A DNA stretch of 64,000 nucleotides, from NCBI RefSeq assembly GCF_014171595.1, contig NZ_CP050451.1:434001-498000 (forward strand). The letters are read 5' to 3'. Source of the DNA: Massilia sp. Se16.2.3. GTDB lineage: Bacteria > Pseudomonadota > Gammaproteobacteria > Burkholderiales > Burkholderiaceae_D. This document shows, piece after piece, positions 1-8,053 of the stretch. Position numbers and translations under genes: made by a program. Each line of letters starts with the position of its first letter. Position 1 is the stretch's first letter. Below the pieces are notes generated by a model that was not told where the DNA came from, ran no database searches, and worked only from the letters and a program-made list of their open reading frames with translations.

Positions 1-430
1 AGACGGTGGCGGCGTAGATCGCCAGCTGGCGCTCCTTCGACACCTTCGCGTCGAGCACCAGCGCCATGACGTCGCGGCCGAAGTCGACCCGCTTGCAGCA
101 GGCGTAGACGCCGCGGTACAGCCCTTGCAACTGTCCTGCGGCGCCGTCGAGCGTGGCGCCATCGAGGAAGGTTTCGCGGGCGACGGCGGAGGAAATCGTG
201 GCCACGCCCTGGCCGTTTGCCAGGCTCAACCCATGGTGGGAAAGGAAGGTCGGGTCTTCGATCGCCAGCAGGATGGCGCGCTGGCTGTGCGACAGGTGCG
301 GCAGCGACGGCTTGGCGGGATACTGCGCGAGCAGTGTGTCGACCGAGGCGCTCGCCCACCAGGCGACGACGGCCAGGTAGACCAGCAACAGTGCAACCAG
401 CGCCAGCAGCGGCTTGAGGAGGCGTTTCAC
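1..430 (-). CDS. GT51-type peptidoglycan transglycosylase, C-terminus cut by window edge
   Basis: The protein runs off the left edge and about 143 residues are visible. A GTG at 430 opens a basic start and a single hydrophobic segment (residues about 5-25, LLALVALLLVYLAVVAWW), so it is probably anchored in the inner membrane. From about residue 52 IEDPTFLSHHG matches the GT51 catalytic-Glu motif (usually EDxxFxxHxG), and KVSKERQLAIYAATV near the edge matches the K-L-S-K-E-x-I-L-E-x-Y segment of the family. It would polymerise lipid II in the periplasm. The normal QQL-type motif is replaced by ATISSAVARETFL, so it is a divergent member. The start has only a weak ribosome site. Confidence 0.6.
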   Translation of the reverse strand, partial: MKRLLKPLLALVALLLVYLAVVAWWASASVDTLLAQYPAKPSLPHLSHSQRAILLAIEDPTFLSHHGLSLANGQGVATISSAVARETFLDGATLDGAAGQLQGLYRGVYACCKRVDFGRDVMALVLDAKVSKERQLAIYAATV

Positions 431-520
431 GGTGCGCTGCTCAAGACGGGATACGATGGGTGGACAGCGTGCATCCGTCGTGGAGCTGCTGCTGTGCTGG
501 TGCGGGTGCGCCTGGTCTGC

Positions 521-567
521 GTGGGGCATTGAAGCTGGGGGGGCTTCAATGCGTGCCCACCCTACGA
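521..567. repeat. REP-type palindromic repeat
   Basis: The sequence contains CATTGAAGC and GCTTCAATG as hairpin arms (527-551), followed by GCCCACCCTACG. The same ending recurs throughout the window. It lies between the transglycosylase and the barstar-like gene. The rest of the gap 431-609 shows nothing else. Confidence 0.7.
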
Positions 568-609
568 GTACAGCCTCGGGCCGTTTTCAAATAGAAGGCC
601 ACCGACGGC

Positions 610-936
610 TTAACGCAGCACGAGTTCCAGGGCCGGCTTCTCGCCGTAGTCCTCGTAGCGCTCGTTGATGCCGCCGACGCAGAAGACGATCTCGTCGAGC
701 AGGTCGGGCAGGCGGGCGCGCAGGGCGGCGCTGTCGGTGATGACGATTTCCAGGGTTTCCTCAGGCTGAAGGCGGAACTTGGTCATGTTCTCGTCGTCGC
801 GCAGGTAGCTCAGGCAATCGACCCAGGTATCGATGGTGTCGCCATTGGCCGTGTGGAAGCCGAAGGCGCGGCTGCTCTCGGCGAAGAAGCTCGCTTCGTT
901 GACGATGGCGGCGCCATTCAGTTCTGCTACTGCCAT
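610..936 (-). CDS. Barstar-like (barnase inhibitor family) protein
   Basis: A 108-residue acidic protein. The core resembles barstar: FFAESSRAFGFHTANGD followed by TWVDCLSYL, which corresponds to the F-x-x-x-W-D-x-L segment that plugs the RNase active site, and then LEIVITDS as the last core strand region. It begins 2 bp after the dapB stop and is therefore probably co-transcribed with bamE and dapB. No barnase-like RNase gene is visible nearby, so it may be an orphan immunity protein or have another partner. The family assignment rests on residue pattern only. Confidence 0.65.
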   Translation of the reverse strand: MAVAELNGAAIVNEASFFAESSRAFGFHTANGDTIDTWVDCLSYLRDDENMTKFRLQPEETLEIVITDSAALRARLPDLLDEIVFCVGGINERYEDYGEKPALELVLR

Positions 937-938
937 GT

Positions 939-1748
939 TCAGCCTTTCAGGGACAAGACGTCCTGCATGTCGTAGAGGCCCGTCGCCTTGTCGGCAATGA
1001 AGCGCGCACCGCGCAGGGCGCCGTGGGCGTAGGTGACGCGGCTGCTCGATTTGTGGCTGATTTCGATGCGCTCGCCGGTGCCGGCGAAGAGCACCGTGTG
1101 GTCGCCGACAATGTCGCCGCCGCGCACGGTGGCAAAGCCGATCGTCGACGGATCGCGCTCGCCGGTCACGCCTTCGCGGCCATAGACGGCGCAGTCTTTC
1201 AAATCGCGCCCCAGCGCGTCGGCGATGACCTCGCCCATCTTGAGGGCGGTGCCGGAGGGCGCATCGACCTTGTGGCGGTGGTGGGCTTCGACGATCTCGA
1301 TGTCGTAGCCTTCGGCGAAACTCTTTGCCGCCATTTCCAGCAATTTCAGCGTGACGTTCACGCCGACGCTCATGTTCGGTGCGAAGACGACGGCCACCTT
1401 TTCCGCAGCGGCGGCGATCGCGGCCTTGCCGGCCTCGTCGAAACCAGTGGTGCCGATGACCATCTTGATGCCATGGGCCGCGCAATACGCCAGGTGCGCC
1501 AGCGTGCCTTCCGGACGCGTGAAATCGATCAGGCAGTCGGCGCCCGCCAGGGCACGCGCCAGGTCGGCTTCGATGGCCACGCCGCTGACCTGGCCGGCAA
1601 ACGCGCCGGCATCCTGGCCGAGGAAGGGGGAGCCCGCGACGTCGAGCGCGCCGGCCAGTTGCACGTCGGGCGAGGCGGCGATCGCCTCGACCAGCATGCG
1701 GCCCATGCGCCCGCTGGCGCCGGCAACCGCGATTTTGATTTGCTTCAT
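939..1748 (-). CDS. dapB: 4-hydroxy-tetrahydrodipicolinate reductase DapB
   Basis: This 269-residue cytosolic enzyme reduces the DapA product with NAD(P)H on the way to diaminopimelate and lysine. The N-terminal nucleotide site GASGRMG is at residues 10-16 and GTTGF follows near residue 100. The signature [16 protein letters not shown] (about 155-170) carries the catalytic His and Lys and the substrate-binding SGT. Length is normal. It lies 7 bp downstream of bamE and just upstream of the barstar-like gene on the same strand, forming a compact three-gene unit. Confidence 0.97.
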   Translation of the reverse strand: MKQIKIAVAGASGRMGRMLVEAIAASPDVQLAGALDVAGSPFLGQDAGAFAGQVSGVAIEADLARALAGADCLIDFTRPEGTLAHLAYCAAHGIKMVIGTTGFDEAGKAAIAAAAEKVAVVFAPNMSVGVNVTLKLLEMAAKSFAEGYDIEIVEAHHRHKVDAPSGTALKMGEVIADALGRDLKDCAVYGREGVTGERDPSTIGFATVRGGDIVGDHTVLFAGTGERIEISHKSSSRVTYAHGALRGARFIADKATGLYDMQDVLSLKG

Positions 1749-1755
1749 GACTGGC

Positions 1756-2379
1756 TTACTGGATTTGTTGGCCGTTCGCCGGGGTGACGACCGAAGGGGC
1801 TGCGGCAGGCTTGGTGTGCTGGGCAGCGTCTTCTTTTTTCAGCGACTTGATCGGACCGGCGATGCGTTCGATGTATTCGCGTTCGGTCGGCAGGTTGGCG
1901 CCGTCGAAGCGTTCGACCACGTCGCCCTTGAAATAGACGGTGACGCGGCTGGTGGTCAGCTCGCCATTGCCGCGGGCCAGGTAGAACGGGTAGTCCCAGC
2001 GGTCGGCGTGGAACATGTCCATCAGCAGCGGCGTGCCGAGCAGGAAGCGTACCTGCTCGCGGGTCTGGCCGACTTTCAGCTGCGCCAGCATTTCCTGCGA
2101 CACGAAGTTGCCTTGCTGGATGTCCGGGCGATACGGCGAGAACACCCACAGGAATTTCTGCAGCTTGGTGGCCTGGGTCGTCTGCGCACCGGCATTGGCC
2201 AGCGCGGCCGACTTGCTGGCATCGGCTTCCACGGCGGCCGGGGCGGTGCTCACCGGCGCGGCCGGCTTGGTCTGGTTGCGCCAGGATGCACAGCCCGACA
2301 GCAGCAGCGTGCATGCAAGGCCGGCGGCCAGCGCAGCGCGGGCATGGAAACGATGAACAACGGCATCAAAGACGCGCAT
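1756..2379 (-). CDS. bamE: Outer membrane protein assembly factor BamE
   Basis: A lipoprotein subunit of the Bam complex that inserts beta-barrels into the outer membrane. The ATG at 2379 has a GAGG ribosome site six bases upstream, and an earlier TTG at 2391 is less likely. The signal peptide ends in LLLSGC, with the lipid-bearing Cys at residue 30. The SmpA/OmlA core follows: [11 protein letters not shown], then [18 protein letters not shown] and the strands around DRWDYPFYL and [14 protein letters not shown]. At about 207 residues it is longer than the E. coli protein, with an Ala/Pro-rich linker after the Cys and a low-complexity tail. It is transcribed divergently from fur. Confidence 0.93.
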   Translation of the reverse strand: MRVFDAVVHRFHARAALAAGLACTLLLSGCASWRNQTKPAAPVSTAPAAVEADASKSAALANAGAQTTQATKLQKFLWVFSPYRPDIQQGNFVSQEMLAQLKVGQTREQVRFLLGTPLLMDMFHADRWDYPFYLARGNGELTTSRVTVYFKGDVVERFDGANLPTEREYIERIAGPIKSLKKEDAAQHTKPAAAPSVVTPANGQQIQ

Positions 2380-2458
2380 AAGTAACCTCAAAACGTTTAA
2401 GCGGGAGCTTCCAAAACGCTATATCATAAAGCACTCCGCCCATCTACGAGTAACAAAC

Positions 2459-2893
2459 ATGAGTAACAAACCCACCGACCTGAAGGCGAGCGGCCTGAAG
2501 GCCACTTTGCCGCGCCTGAAAATCCTGGAAATTTTCCAGAACAGCGAAGTGCGGCACCTGACGGCGGAAGACGTCTACAAGATCCTGCTGGCCGAGAACA
2601 TGGACGTCGGCCTGGCCACGGTTTACCGGGTGCTGACCCAGTTCGAACAGGCCGGCCTGCTCAACCGCAATCACTTCGAGACCGGCAAGGCCATCTACGA
2701 ACTGAACGCCGGTTCGCACCACGACCACCTGGTCTGCCTCGACTGCGGACATGTCGAGGAATTCTTCGACGAGGAAATCGAATCGCGCCAGAACAGGGTC
2801 GCGAGCGAGCGCGGTTTTAAAATCGCCGAACATGCGCTGGCGATCTACGGCAATTGCATCAAGCCGGCTTGCCCGCATCGCAGCGGCGGTTGA
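2459..2893 (+). CDS. fur: Ferric uptake regulator Fur
   Basis: This 144-residue DNA-binding repressor uses Fe(II) as corepressor and controls iron genes such as the feo and bfd loci at 32-35 kb in this window. The winged helix covers residues about 1-85, with [10 protein letters not shown] and [10 protein letters not shown] as landmarks. The metal and dimer domain shows [17 protein letters not shown] and a C-terminal CIKPACPHR cysteine pair. Length is normal. It is divergent from bamE and is followed by a strong terminator. The 11 bp before the ATG (GAGTAACAAAC) are repeated right after AT, so the start region looks like a small duplication. Confidence 0.97.
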   Translation: MSNKPTDLKASGLKATLPRLKILEIFQNSEVRHLTAEDVYKILLAENMDVGLATVYRVLTQFEQAGLLNRNHFETGKAIYELNAGSHHDHLVCLDCGHVEEFFDEEIESRQNRVASERGFKIAEHALAIYGNCIKPACPHRSGG

Positions 2894-2916
2894 GGCGTTT
2901 CGATGTGCAATGAAGG

Positions 2917-2940
2917 ACGGCGCCGAGGGCGCCGTTTTTT
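2917..2940 (+). terminator. Rho-independent terminator of fur
   Basis: CGGCGCC and GGCGCCG form a 7-bp GC stem around a GAG loop, followed by six T residues. It lies 24 bp after the fur stop codon. Confidence 0.9.
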
Positions 2941-2947
2941 GTTGACC

Positions 2948-3048
2948 GTAGGGTGGGGTCATTGAGGCGGGGCCTCAATGACGTACCCACCTGAACGCTG
3001 GCACTGCGCAATGTTCCCGTTCCGCGTGGGCGCAGAGTGCCCACTTAC
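2948..3048. repeat. Two REP-type palindromes after fur
   Basis: The first (2948-2991) starts GTAGGGTGGGG and carries the hairpin TCATTGAGGC/GCCTCAATGA. The second (3022-3048) is CCGCGTGGGCGCAGAGTGCCCACTTACGG. Its outer end overlaps the hrcA stop codon (3045-3047). Confidence 0.75.
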
Positions 3049-4064
3049 GGATGACTCAACGCATTCGACAGCAGCTTGGCCGTGATATCGACAATTGGAA
3101 TCACCCGCTCGTAGGCCATGCGCGTCGGGCCGATCACGCCGAGCGTCCCGACGATCTTGCCGTTGACCTCATAGGGCGCAGTCACCACGCTCATCTCGTC
3201 CATCGGCACCAGCTTCGATTCGCCGCCAATAAAAATCTGCACGCCGCCGGCCTTGCTCGAGACATCGAGCAGCTGCATCAGGCCGGTCTTTTGCTCGAAC
3301 ATCTCGAACAGCTGGCGCAGCGAACTCATGTTCGACGACAGGTCGGACACCGACAGCAGGTTGCGCTCCCCTGAAATGACCATGTCGTCGTGGTTGTCGG
3401 CCATGGCTTCGCTGCCCGCTTCCACCGCAGTCTGCATCAGGCCGCCGATATCGTCGCGCAGCTGCTTCAGTTCGCCCGCGAGGCGGCGCCGGACGTCGTC
3501 GAAGGTGAGGCCGGCAAAGTTCTGGTTCAGGTAATTGGCCGACTGGATCAGCTGGCTCGGCGTGTAGTCGACCTCGGTCAGCAGCAGGCGGTTCTGGACG
3601 TCGCCGCGCGGGTCGACGATGACGAGCAGGATGCGCTTTTCCGACAGGCGCAAGAATTCGATCTGCTGAAATACCGATTCGCGGCGCGGACTCTGTACCA
3701 CGCCGGCAAATTGCGTCAGCGACGACAGCATTTGCGCCGCACTGGCGATCACCTTCTGCGGCTGGTGGGCGGGCAGCCGCATCTGCTGCTGATGGACCCC
3801 GTGTTCGTCGAGCTGCTGCACCGTGAGCAGGGTGTCGACGAAGAGGCGGTAGCCGCGCGGGGTCGGCACGCGGCCGGCCGAGGTATGGGGGCTGGCGACA
3901 TACCCCATTTCCTCGAGGTCGGCCATGATGTTGCGGATCGTCGCCGGCGACAGGTCGAGGCCGGAGATTTTCGAGAGCGCACGCGACCCGACCGGTTGGC
4001 CGTCGGCGATGTAGCGCTCGACCAGGGCTTTCAGCAGGGTTTGGGCACGGGGTTCAAGTTGCAT
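3045..4064 (-). CDS. hrcA: Heat-inducible transcription repressor HrcA
   Basis: HrcA represses groE and dnaK class chaperone operons by binding CIRCE inverted repeats and needs GroEL for activity. The ATG at 4064 gives a 339-residue protein starting [19 protein letters not shown], the usual family start. The N-terminal winged helix shows [20 protein letters not shown] and the family motif [16 protein letters not shown]. The C-terminus has [19 protein letters not shown], typical of the inducer domain. No CIRCE sequence was found upstream, so it does not obviously regulate its own promoter. The TAA stop lies inside a REP element. Confidence 0.96.
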   Translation of the reverse strand: MQLEPRAQTLLKALVERYIADGQPVGSRALSKISGLDLSPATIRNIMADLEEMGYVASPHTSAGRVPTPRGYRLFVDTLLTVQQLDEHGVHQQQMRLPAHQPQKVIASAAQMLSSLTQFAGVVQSPRRESVFQQIEFLRLSEKRILLVIVDPRGDVQNRLLLTEVDYTPSQLIQSANYLNQNFAGLTFDDVRRRLAGELKQLRDDIGGLMQTAVEAGSEAMADNHDDMVISGERNLLSVSDLSSNMSSLRQLFEMFEQKTGLMQLLDVSSKAGGVQIFIGGESKLVPMDEMSVVTAPYEVNGKIVGTLGVIGPTRMAYERVIPIVDITAKLLSNALSHP

Positions 4065-4241
4065 GGGGCGAGAGGATAGATGCGATATGCGCAATGGTTG
4101 CATACATATTATGCACCTTCGTCCGCTCCCTGTGGGCTCCGCGCACTCAACAAAACGGCCATGGCCGCGTAGCGGCTCCTTGCCGTACGGGCGTACTGTC
4201 GTCGCCGCCGCGCTTCGCCCTGGCCGTCTTGTTGGGCGCTC

Positions 4242-4955
4242 TCAAGCGTGCTCGCGCTCCAGCCAGTCGAGCAATTCGTCGAAGTCGCCGACGATGGCGT
4301 CCGGCTGCACGCCCTCTTCCGGTGGCGCCGGCTGGCGGTCCGGTTCATCCACACGGCGCGCATGCCGGCGCGCCCGGCGCCCTCGACGTCGAGCAGCAGG
4401 TCGTCGCCGACATACACCGCTTCGCCAGGTGCCACGCCCGGCGCGCGCAGCCTTCCGGGAAAATGGCCGGATCCGGCTTCGCGCGGCCGAACTGCGGCGC
4501 CGAGACCGAGGCCGGAAATGGTGGGCCAGCCCGATCGTCTGCAGGTCGGCATTGCCGTTCGTGATCGATCCCAGCAGCACGCGGCCCTTCAGGCGCAACA
4601 GGCCCGGCAGCACGTCGTCGTAGGGAATCACGGCGTTGCGGGCGGCGAAGAATACCGCCATCGCCAATTCGACCTTGGAGGCGTCCTCGCCGGCCTGCTC
4701 AAAGGCGGCAACCAGCCCGGCGCGGCGCAGCGCACCCAGGTCGAGCTGGAATTCGGGCCGGCGCGCCAGCAGCTCGAGCCTGGCCTGGCGCAGCGAATCG
4801 ATGGAGAAGCGTTGCGCCACGCGCGGCGCGTGCGTGGCCAGCCAGGCAAACAGGGTCTGCTCGGCCTGCACGATGACGGGGGCGATCGGCCACAGGGTGT
4901 CGTCGAGGTCGAACAGGACGGCCTTGGGCCAGCGGCGGCGGTGCGAATCGGTCAT
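4242..4955 (-). pseudogene. HAD-superfamily hydrolase, frame interrupted at least three times
   Basis: From the ATG at 4955 the frame encodes KAVLFDLDDTLWPI (HAD motif I with the Asp nucleophile) and continues to LLGSITNGNADLQTIGLAHHF (motif II). Conserved sequence then changes frame: AKPDPAIF (motif III region) is near 4460-4490, VAPGEAVYVGDDLLLDVEGA (motif IV) is in another frame near 4380-4435, and the first frame resumes for PDAIVGDFDELLDWLE to the stop at 4242. The complete set of motifs argues for sequence indels or very recent damage. The likely function is phosphatase action on a small phosphorylated metabolite, substrate unknown. Confidence 0.75.
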
Positions 4956-5240
4956 GGAAAGCGCGCCATCGAAGACGCGTCGGAGGAACACTGCAGGGTC
5001 AAGCGGAGCATAGCGAGGCCAGCGGTGATTTGCAAACGCAGCTGTGCGCAAGGGCGCGCGCCCCGAAAAATGCATGGCGGCAGAGGCCGGGTGGCGTCGC
5101 CGTTACACGGTGATACAAAGTCTCATGCATGGCCAATGAGCCCGGTGCTTGCCAAATGCTCTAAAATGATGGGCAAAATTCCACCTCGCGGCGCTGCGCA
5201 GTCTTTTGCGCGCCCTGCTCTTCCCTATTTTATTGGAGAA

Positions 5241-5828
5241 ATGATGATTCGTTCCCACCTGCGTGCCGGCTTCGCGCTGGCATGCGCGCTCAGCCTGTCC
5301 GCCTGCGGCGGCAGCGACGGCGAAATTTATCTCAGCGGCAAAGTGAGCGGCGTAACCAAGCCTGGCCTGGTGCTGACGAACAATGGCGGCTCGGACCTCC
5401 CGATCACGGCGGGGTCTGCTTCCTACCGTTTCCCGCCGGTCGAAACCGATTCCAACTACAACATCGAAGTCAAGTCGCAGCCGGAAAACGTCGAGAAAAA
5501 GACCGACTGCGTTGTCAGCAATGGCATCGGCCGCGCGGTATTCAACATGAGCAACATCGACGTCACCTGCACCATCTGGCGCCGCGCACTCGGCGGCAAG
5601 ATCGAGGGGCTGGGTAACCGCAGCGGCCTCGTGCTGGTGAACGGCGCCGACCGCGTGGCCATCCCGGCCAACGCCACCGAATTCCAGATGGCGGCGGTAT
5701 CGCAGGACGCGCCGTATGGCATCACCGTGCTGCCTCAGGCAGGCGCCCCGCAGTGCACCGTGGAGAACGGCAGCGGCATCATGCCGGCCGCCCCCGTCAC
5801 AACCGTCGTCGTGCGTTGCACCCCTTGA
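5241..5828 (+). CDS. Repeat-containing lipoprotein (first of a tandem pair)
   Basis: The ATG at 5241 follows a GGAGA ribosome site. A lipoprotein signal ends in LSLSAC with Cys at about residue 22. The rest contains two repeats of roughly 75-80 residues, each of the form G-x-V-x-G followed by GLVL-N-G, a strand ending Y-x-I-x-V, then C-x-V-x-NG-x-G and a closing V-x-C. The two cysteines per repeat suggest a disulfide-closed beta sandwich. No enzyme motif is present. It lies 14 bp before a paralogue, so the pair probably form one operon. The function is unknown, and attachment to the outer membrane is inferred from the signal. Confidence 0.85.
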   Translation: MMIRSHLRAGFALACALSLSACGGSDGEIYLSGKVSGVTKPGLVLTNNGGSDLPITAGSASYRFPPVETDSNYNIEVKSQPENVEKKTDCVVSNGIGRAVFNMSNIDVTCTIWRRALGGKIEGLGNRSGLVLVNGADRVAIPANATEFQMAAVSQDAPYGITVLPQAGAPQCTVENGSGIMPAAPVTTVVVRCTP

Positions 5829-5842
5829 TTCTGGAGACTAAC

Positions 5843-6508
5843 TTGAAGAAATCGATCCTGGCGCTGTCGGCGCTGACCCTGGCGCTCGGTGTTGGCCTGA
5901 GCGCCTGCGGCGGTGGCAAATCGACCTATACCGTCGGCGGCACCGTCCTCAACCTGACCTATGGTCCGCTCGTTCTGGTGACCAACGGCATGACAATCGA
6001 GGTCAATCCGACCAAACAGGGCGTCTCCGAGGATGTGAAGTATTCGTTCAAGGACCAGCTCGAATATGGCGAAGTCTACGATGTCAATCTGGTGCAGATC
6101 GGCACGCAAGACAACGCCGAAAAGACGCCGATCTACAAACAGCCCGACCACCAGACCTGCGCGGCGTACAGCGGCACGAAGGACACCGCCGGTCGCCTGA
6201 CGACCATCAATGCCGTCATCACCTGCGTGCTGAACGCCTACCCGGTCAGCGGCAAGGTCTACGGCCTGACGTCCACGGGCCTGGAACTGGGCAACGGCAG
6301 TACCGTTGCCTCGATCGCGATCACCAAGAAGGAGGACGGCAGCGCGGTCGACTTTGCCTTCCCGACGGTGGCCTACGGCTATACCTACGGCATTACGGTC
6401 GTGAAACAACCTGCTACCCAGATCTGCACGGTCGATAATGGCACTGGCGTCATGGGCGATGCCGCGGTCACCACGGTGTCGGTGAACTGCGTCAACAAAC
6501 CTACCTGA
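5843..6508 (+). CDS. Repeat-containing lipoprotein (second of a tandem pair)
   Basis: A TTG start at 5843 is chosen because CTGGAG lies just upstream and a clean lipoprotein signal (MKKSILALSALTLALG, lipobox GLSAC, Cys 22) begins there. The mature part has two repeats matching those in the preceding gene: VGGTVLNLTYGPLVLVTNG and VSGKVYGLTSTGLELGNG open them, and CTVDNGTGV with a final VSVNC closes the second. The first repeat is longer, with a charged insertion. A rho-independent terminator follows at 6638. The function is unknown. The pair looks like a gene duplication. Confidence 0.85.
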   Translation: MKKSILALSALTLALGVGLSACGGGKSTYTVGGTVLNLTYGPLVLVTNGMTIEVNPTKQGVSEDVKYSFKDQLEYGEVYDVNLVQIGTQDNAEKTPIYKQPDHQTCAAYSGTKDTAGRLTTINAVITCVLNAYPVSGKVYGLTSTGLELGNGSTVASIAITKKEDGSAVDFAFPTVAYGYTYGITVVKQPATQICTVDNGTGVMGDAAVTTVSVNCVNKPT

Positions 6509-6637
6509 GACAATGGAGCTGAAACAGATATTCACCACAACGATGTCGATCATTTCGAAAGAAAATTAGACGTATATGTTGTAGTGCAGCATAATGCTTC
6601 TGTCTCCTCCAACTCTCCTCAGAAAAGAATTGGATTC

Positions 6638-6666
6638 AGCCCGCCCGCAACGGCGGGCTTTTTTTT
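6638..6666 (+). terminator. Rho-independent terminator after the lipoprotein pair
   Basis: AGCCCGCC and GGCGGGCT form an 8-bp stem with a six-base loop, followed by a run of T. It ends the two-gene unit. Confidence 0.9.
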
Positions 6667-6690
6667 GCCCGCAGCCCGGGCAAGTCCTGC

Positions 6691-6882
6691 TTAGCCGAGC
6701 TTGGTCTCGCCCACGAGGCGCTTGCCGCTGACCTTCACCACCGCCATCTGCTGGTTGCCGACCGACACCATCTCGTCGGCGCGCACCTGCGCCTTGTAGC
6801 TCTCGGCACTGGCGTAGGTGGCGACGCCCGCGACGAGGGCAGCGACCAGGAACAGCGTTTCCATGTGTTTGAGGACGTTCAT
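6691..6882 (-). CDS. Small exported protein of unknown function
   Basis: A 63-residue protein with a start-proximal basic residue and a hydrophobic stretch (LFLVAALVAGVATYASA) ending in ASA, a likely signal peptidase site. The mature part, about 37 residues, is polar (SYKAQVRADEMVSVGNQQMAVVKVSG). The start is supported by a GGGAG ribosome site. No family is recognised. The ribosome site lies within a 9-base inverted repeat, described separately, which suggests post-transcriptional or operator control. Confidence 0.65.
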   Translation of the reverse strand: MNVLKHMETLFLVAALVAGVATYASAESYKAQVRADEMVSVGNQQMAVVKVSGKRLVGETKLG

Positions 6883-6885
6883 TTC

Positions 6886-6948
6886 AGTACTCCCTTCGGT
6901 TGGTGGTTGCCCTCTTTCGTATGCAAGCGGGCTGTCGATGGGAGTACT
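6886..6948 (-). promoter_or_regulatory. Inverted repeat covering the ribosome site of the small exported protein
   Basis: On the minus strand AGTACTCCC (6948-6940) is perfectly complementary to GGGAGTACT (6894-6886), which contains the ribosome binding site of the 63-residue gene. If both are in the mRNA they would pair across about 45 bases and hide the site. If transcription starts between them they may instead be operator half sites, since AGTACT is itself a palindrome. Confidence 0.45.
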
Positions 6949-7083
6949 TTAACCATGGCCCCTCCCCGCTTCCATCGGCGTGCGACGAACTGCGAAAAGG
7001 GCGCGATGAAGCGCGCAAAAGGGCGATATACCGTGTTCCAGGCGCTTGTGCGGCGCACCACGGATGAGCCAATCGGCTTGTTT

Positions 7084-7144
7084 CGTAGGGTGGGCGGCTA
7101 TACCAGGAAGGTGGCTTGCCGCCGGCGTGTGCGCCGCCCACGCG
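7084..7144. repeat. REP-type palindrome with degenerate centre
   Basis: It begins CGTAGGGTGGGCGGC and ends GCCGCCCACGCG, with a longer imperfect centre than other copies. The remaining intergenic sequence to 7258 shows nothing recognisable. Confidence 0.65.
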
Positions 7145-7258
7145 TTCAACGCACGTGTGAAGTACCGCGAGAGGGAGCGAAGCCGGTTTGAACACGTGGA
7201 CGGCACCTTGGCCGCGCCGGTGCACGGCACCAGGTGGCGCCATCCACCCACGCAGGGG

Positions 7259-8035
7259 TCAGGCCGGCTTGAGAATATTCGCCAGCGCCACGTACTGCTC
7301 CAGGCTCACCGTTTCCGGACGGGTGCCCGGGTCGATGCCGGCGTCGGTCAATTGCTGTTCGGTGAACATGCCCGCCACGCAGTTGCGGATCACCTTGCGG
7401 CGCTGGGAGAACGCCTTCTGCACCACCGCTTCCAGGGTGGGGCCATCGGCGGCCAGCTTGCGCCGGGTCGGCACCATGCGCACGATGGCCGAGTCCACCT
7501 GGGGCGGCGGATCGAAAGCGGTGGGGGGCACGATGAACATCAGGGCCATGTCGTAGCGCCATTGCAGCATCACCGACAGGCGGCCGTAGGCCTTGGTGCC
7601 GGGCTCGGCCACCATGCGCTCGACCACTTCCTTTTGCAGCATGAAATGCTGGTCCTCGATCAGGTGGGCGAACTCGGCCAGGTGGAACAGCAGCGGGCTC
7701 GAGATGTTGTACGGCAGGTTGCCGACCACGCGCAGCTTCTGCCCTTCCGGTACCGGAATCGAGGCGAAATCGAATTTCAGGGCGTCGCCCGAGTGGATGG
7801 TCAGCTTTTCGCGTGGATAGGCTTTTTCCAGGCGTGCCACCAGGTCGCGGTCGAGTTCGACCACGTGCATGTGGTCGAGCTGCTTGAGCAGCAGCGCCGT
7901 CATTGCCGCCAGGCCCGGCCCGATCTCGACCATCGTCTCGCCGCGGCGCGGGCCGATGGCATCGATGATATCGGAGAGGACCTGGTTATCGGTCAGGAAG
8001 TTCTGGCCGAAGCGCTTGCGTGCGACGTGTTTCAT
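7259..8035 (-). CDS. rsmA: 16S rRNA dimethyladenosine transferase RsmA (KsgA)
   Basis: This 258-residue SAM-dependent enzyme dimethylates A1518 and A1519 of 16S rRNA late in 30S assembly. Motifs: ARKRFGQNFLTD at the N-terminus, SAM motif I VEIGPGLAAMT (about 37-47), the acidic VVELDRDL, and the catalytic motif VGNLPYNISSPLLFHL (about 106-121). The C-terminal domain contains QKAFSQRRKVIRN. It is the last gene of the lptD-surA-pdxA-rsmA operon, 18 bp after pdxA, an order conserved in proteobacteria. Confidence 0.97.
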   Translation of the reverse strand: MKHVARKRFGQNFLTDNQVLSDIIDAIGPRRGETMVEIGPGLAAMTALLLKQLDHMHVVELDRDLVARLEKAYPREKLTIHSGDALKFDFASIPVPEGQKLRVVGNLPYNISSPLLFHLAEFAHLIEDQHFMLQKEVVERMVAEPGTKAYGRLSVMLQWRYDMALMFIVPPTAFDPPPQVDSAIVRMVPTRRKLAADGPTLEAVVQKAFSQRRKVIRNCVAGMFTEQQLTDAGIDPGTRPETVSLEQYVALANILKPA

Positions 8036-8053
8036 TGGTGCTTTCGTGATTTT

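Noticed and set aside
3045..4240. CIRCE element expected near hrcA
   Set aside because: No TTAGCACTC-N9-GAGTGCTAA sequence or close variant is seen upstream of hrcA. It is probably at groES or dnaK elsewhere.
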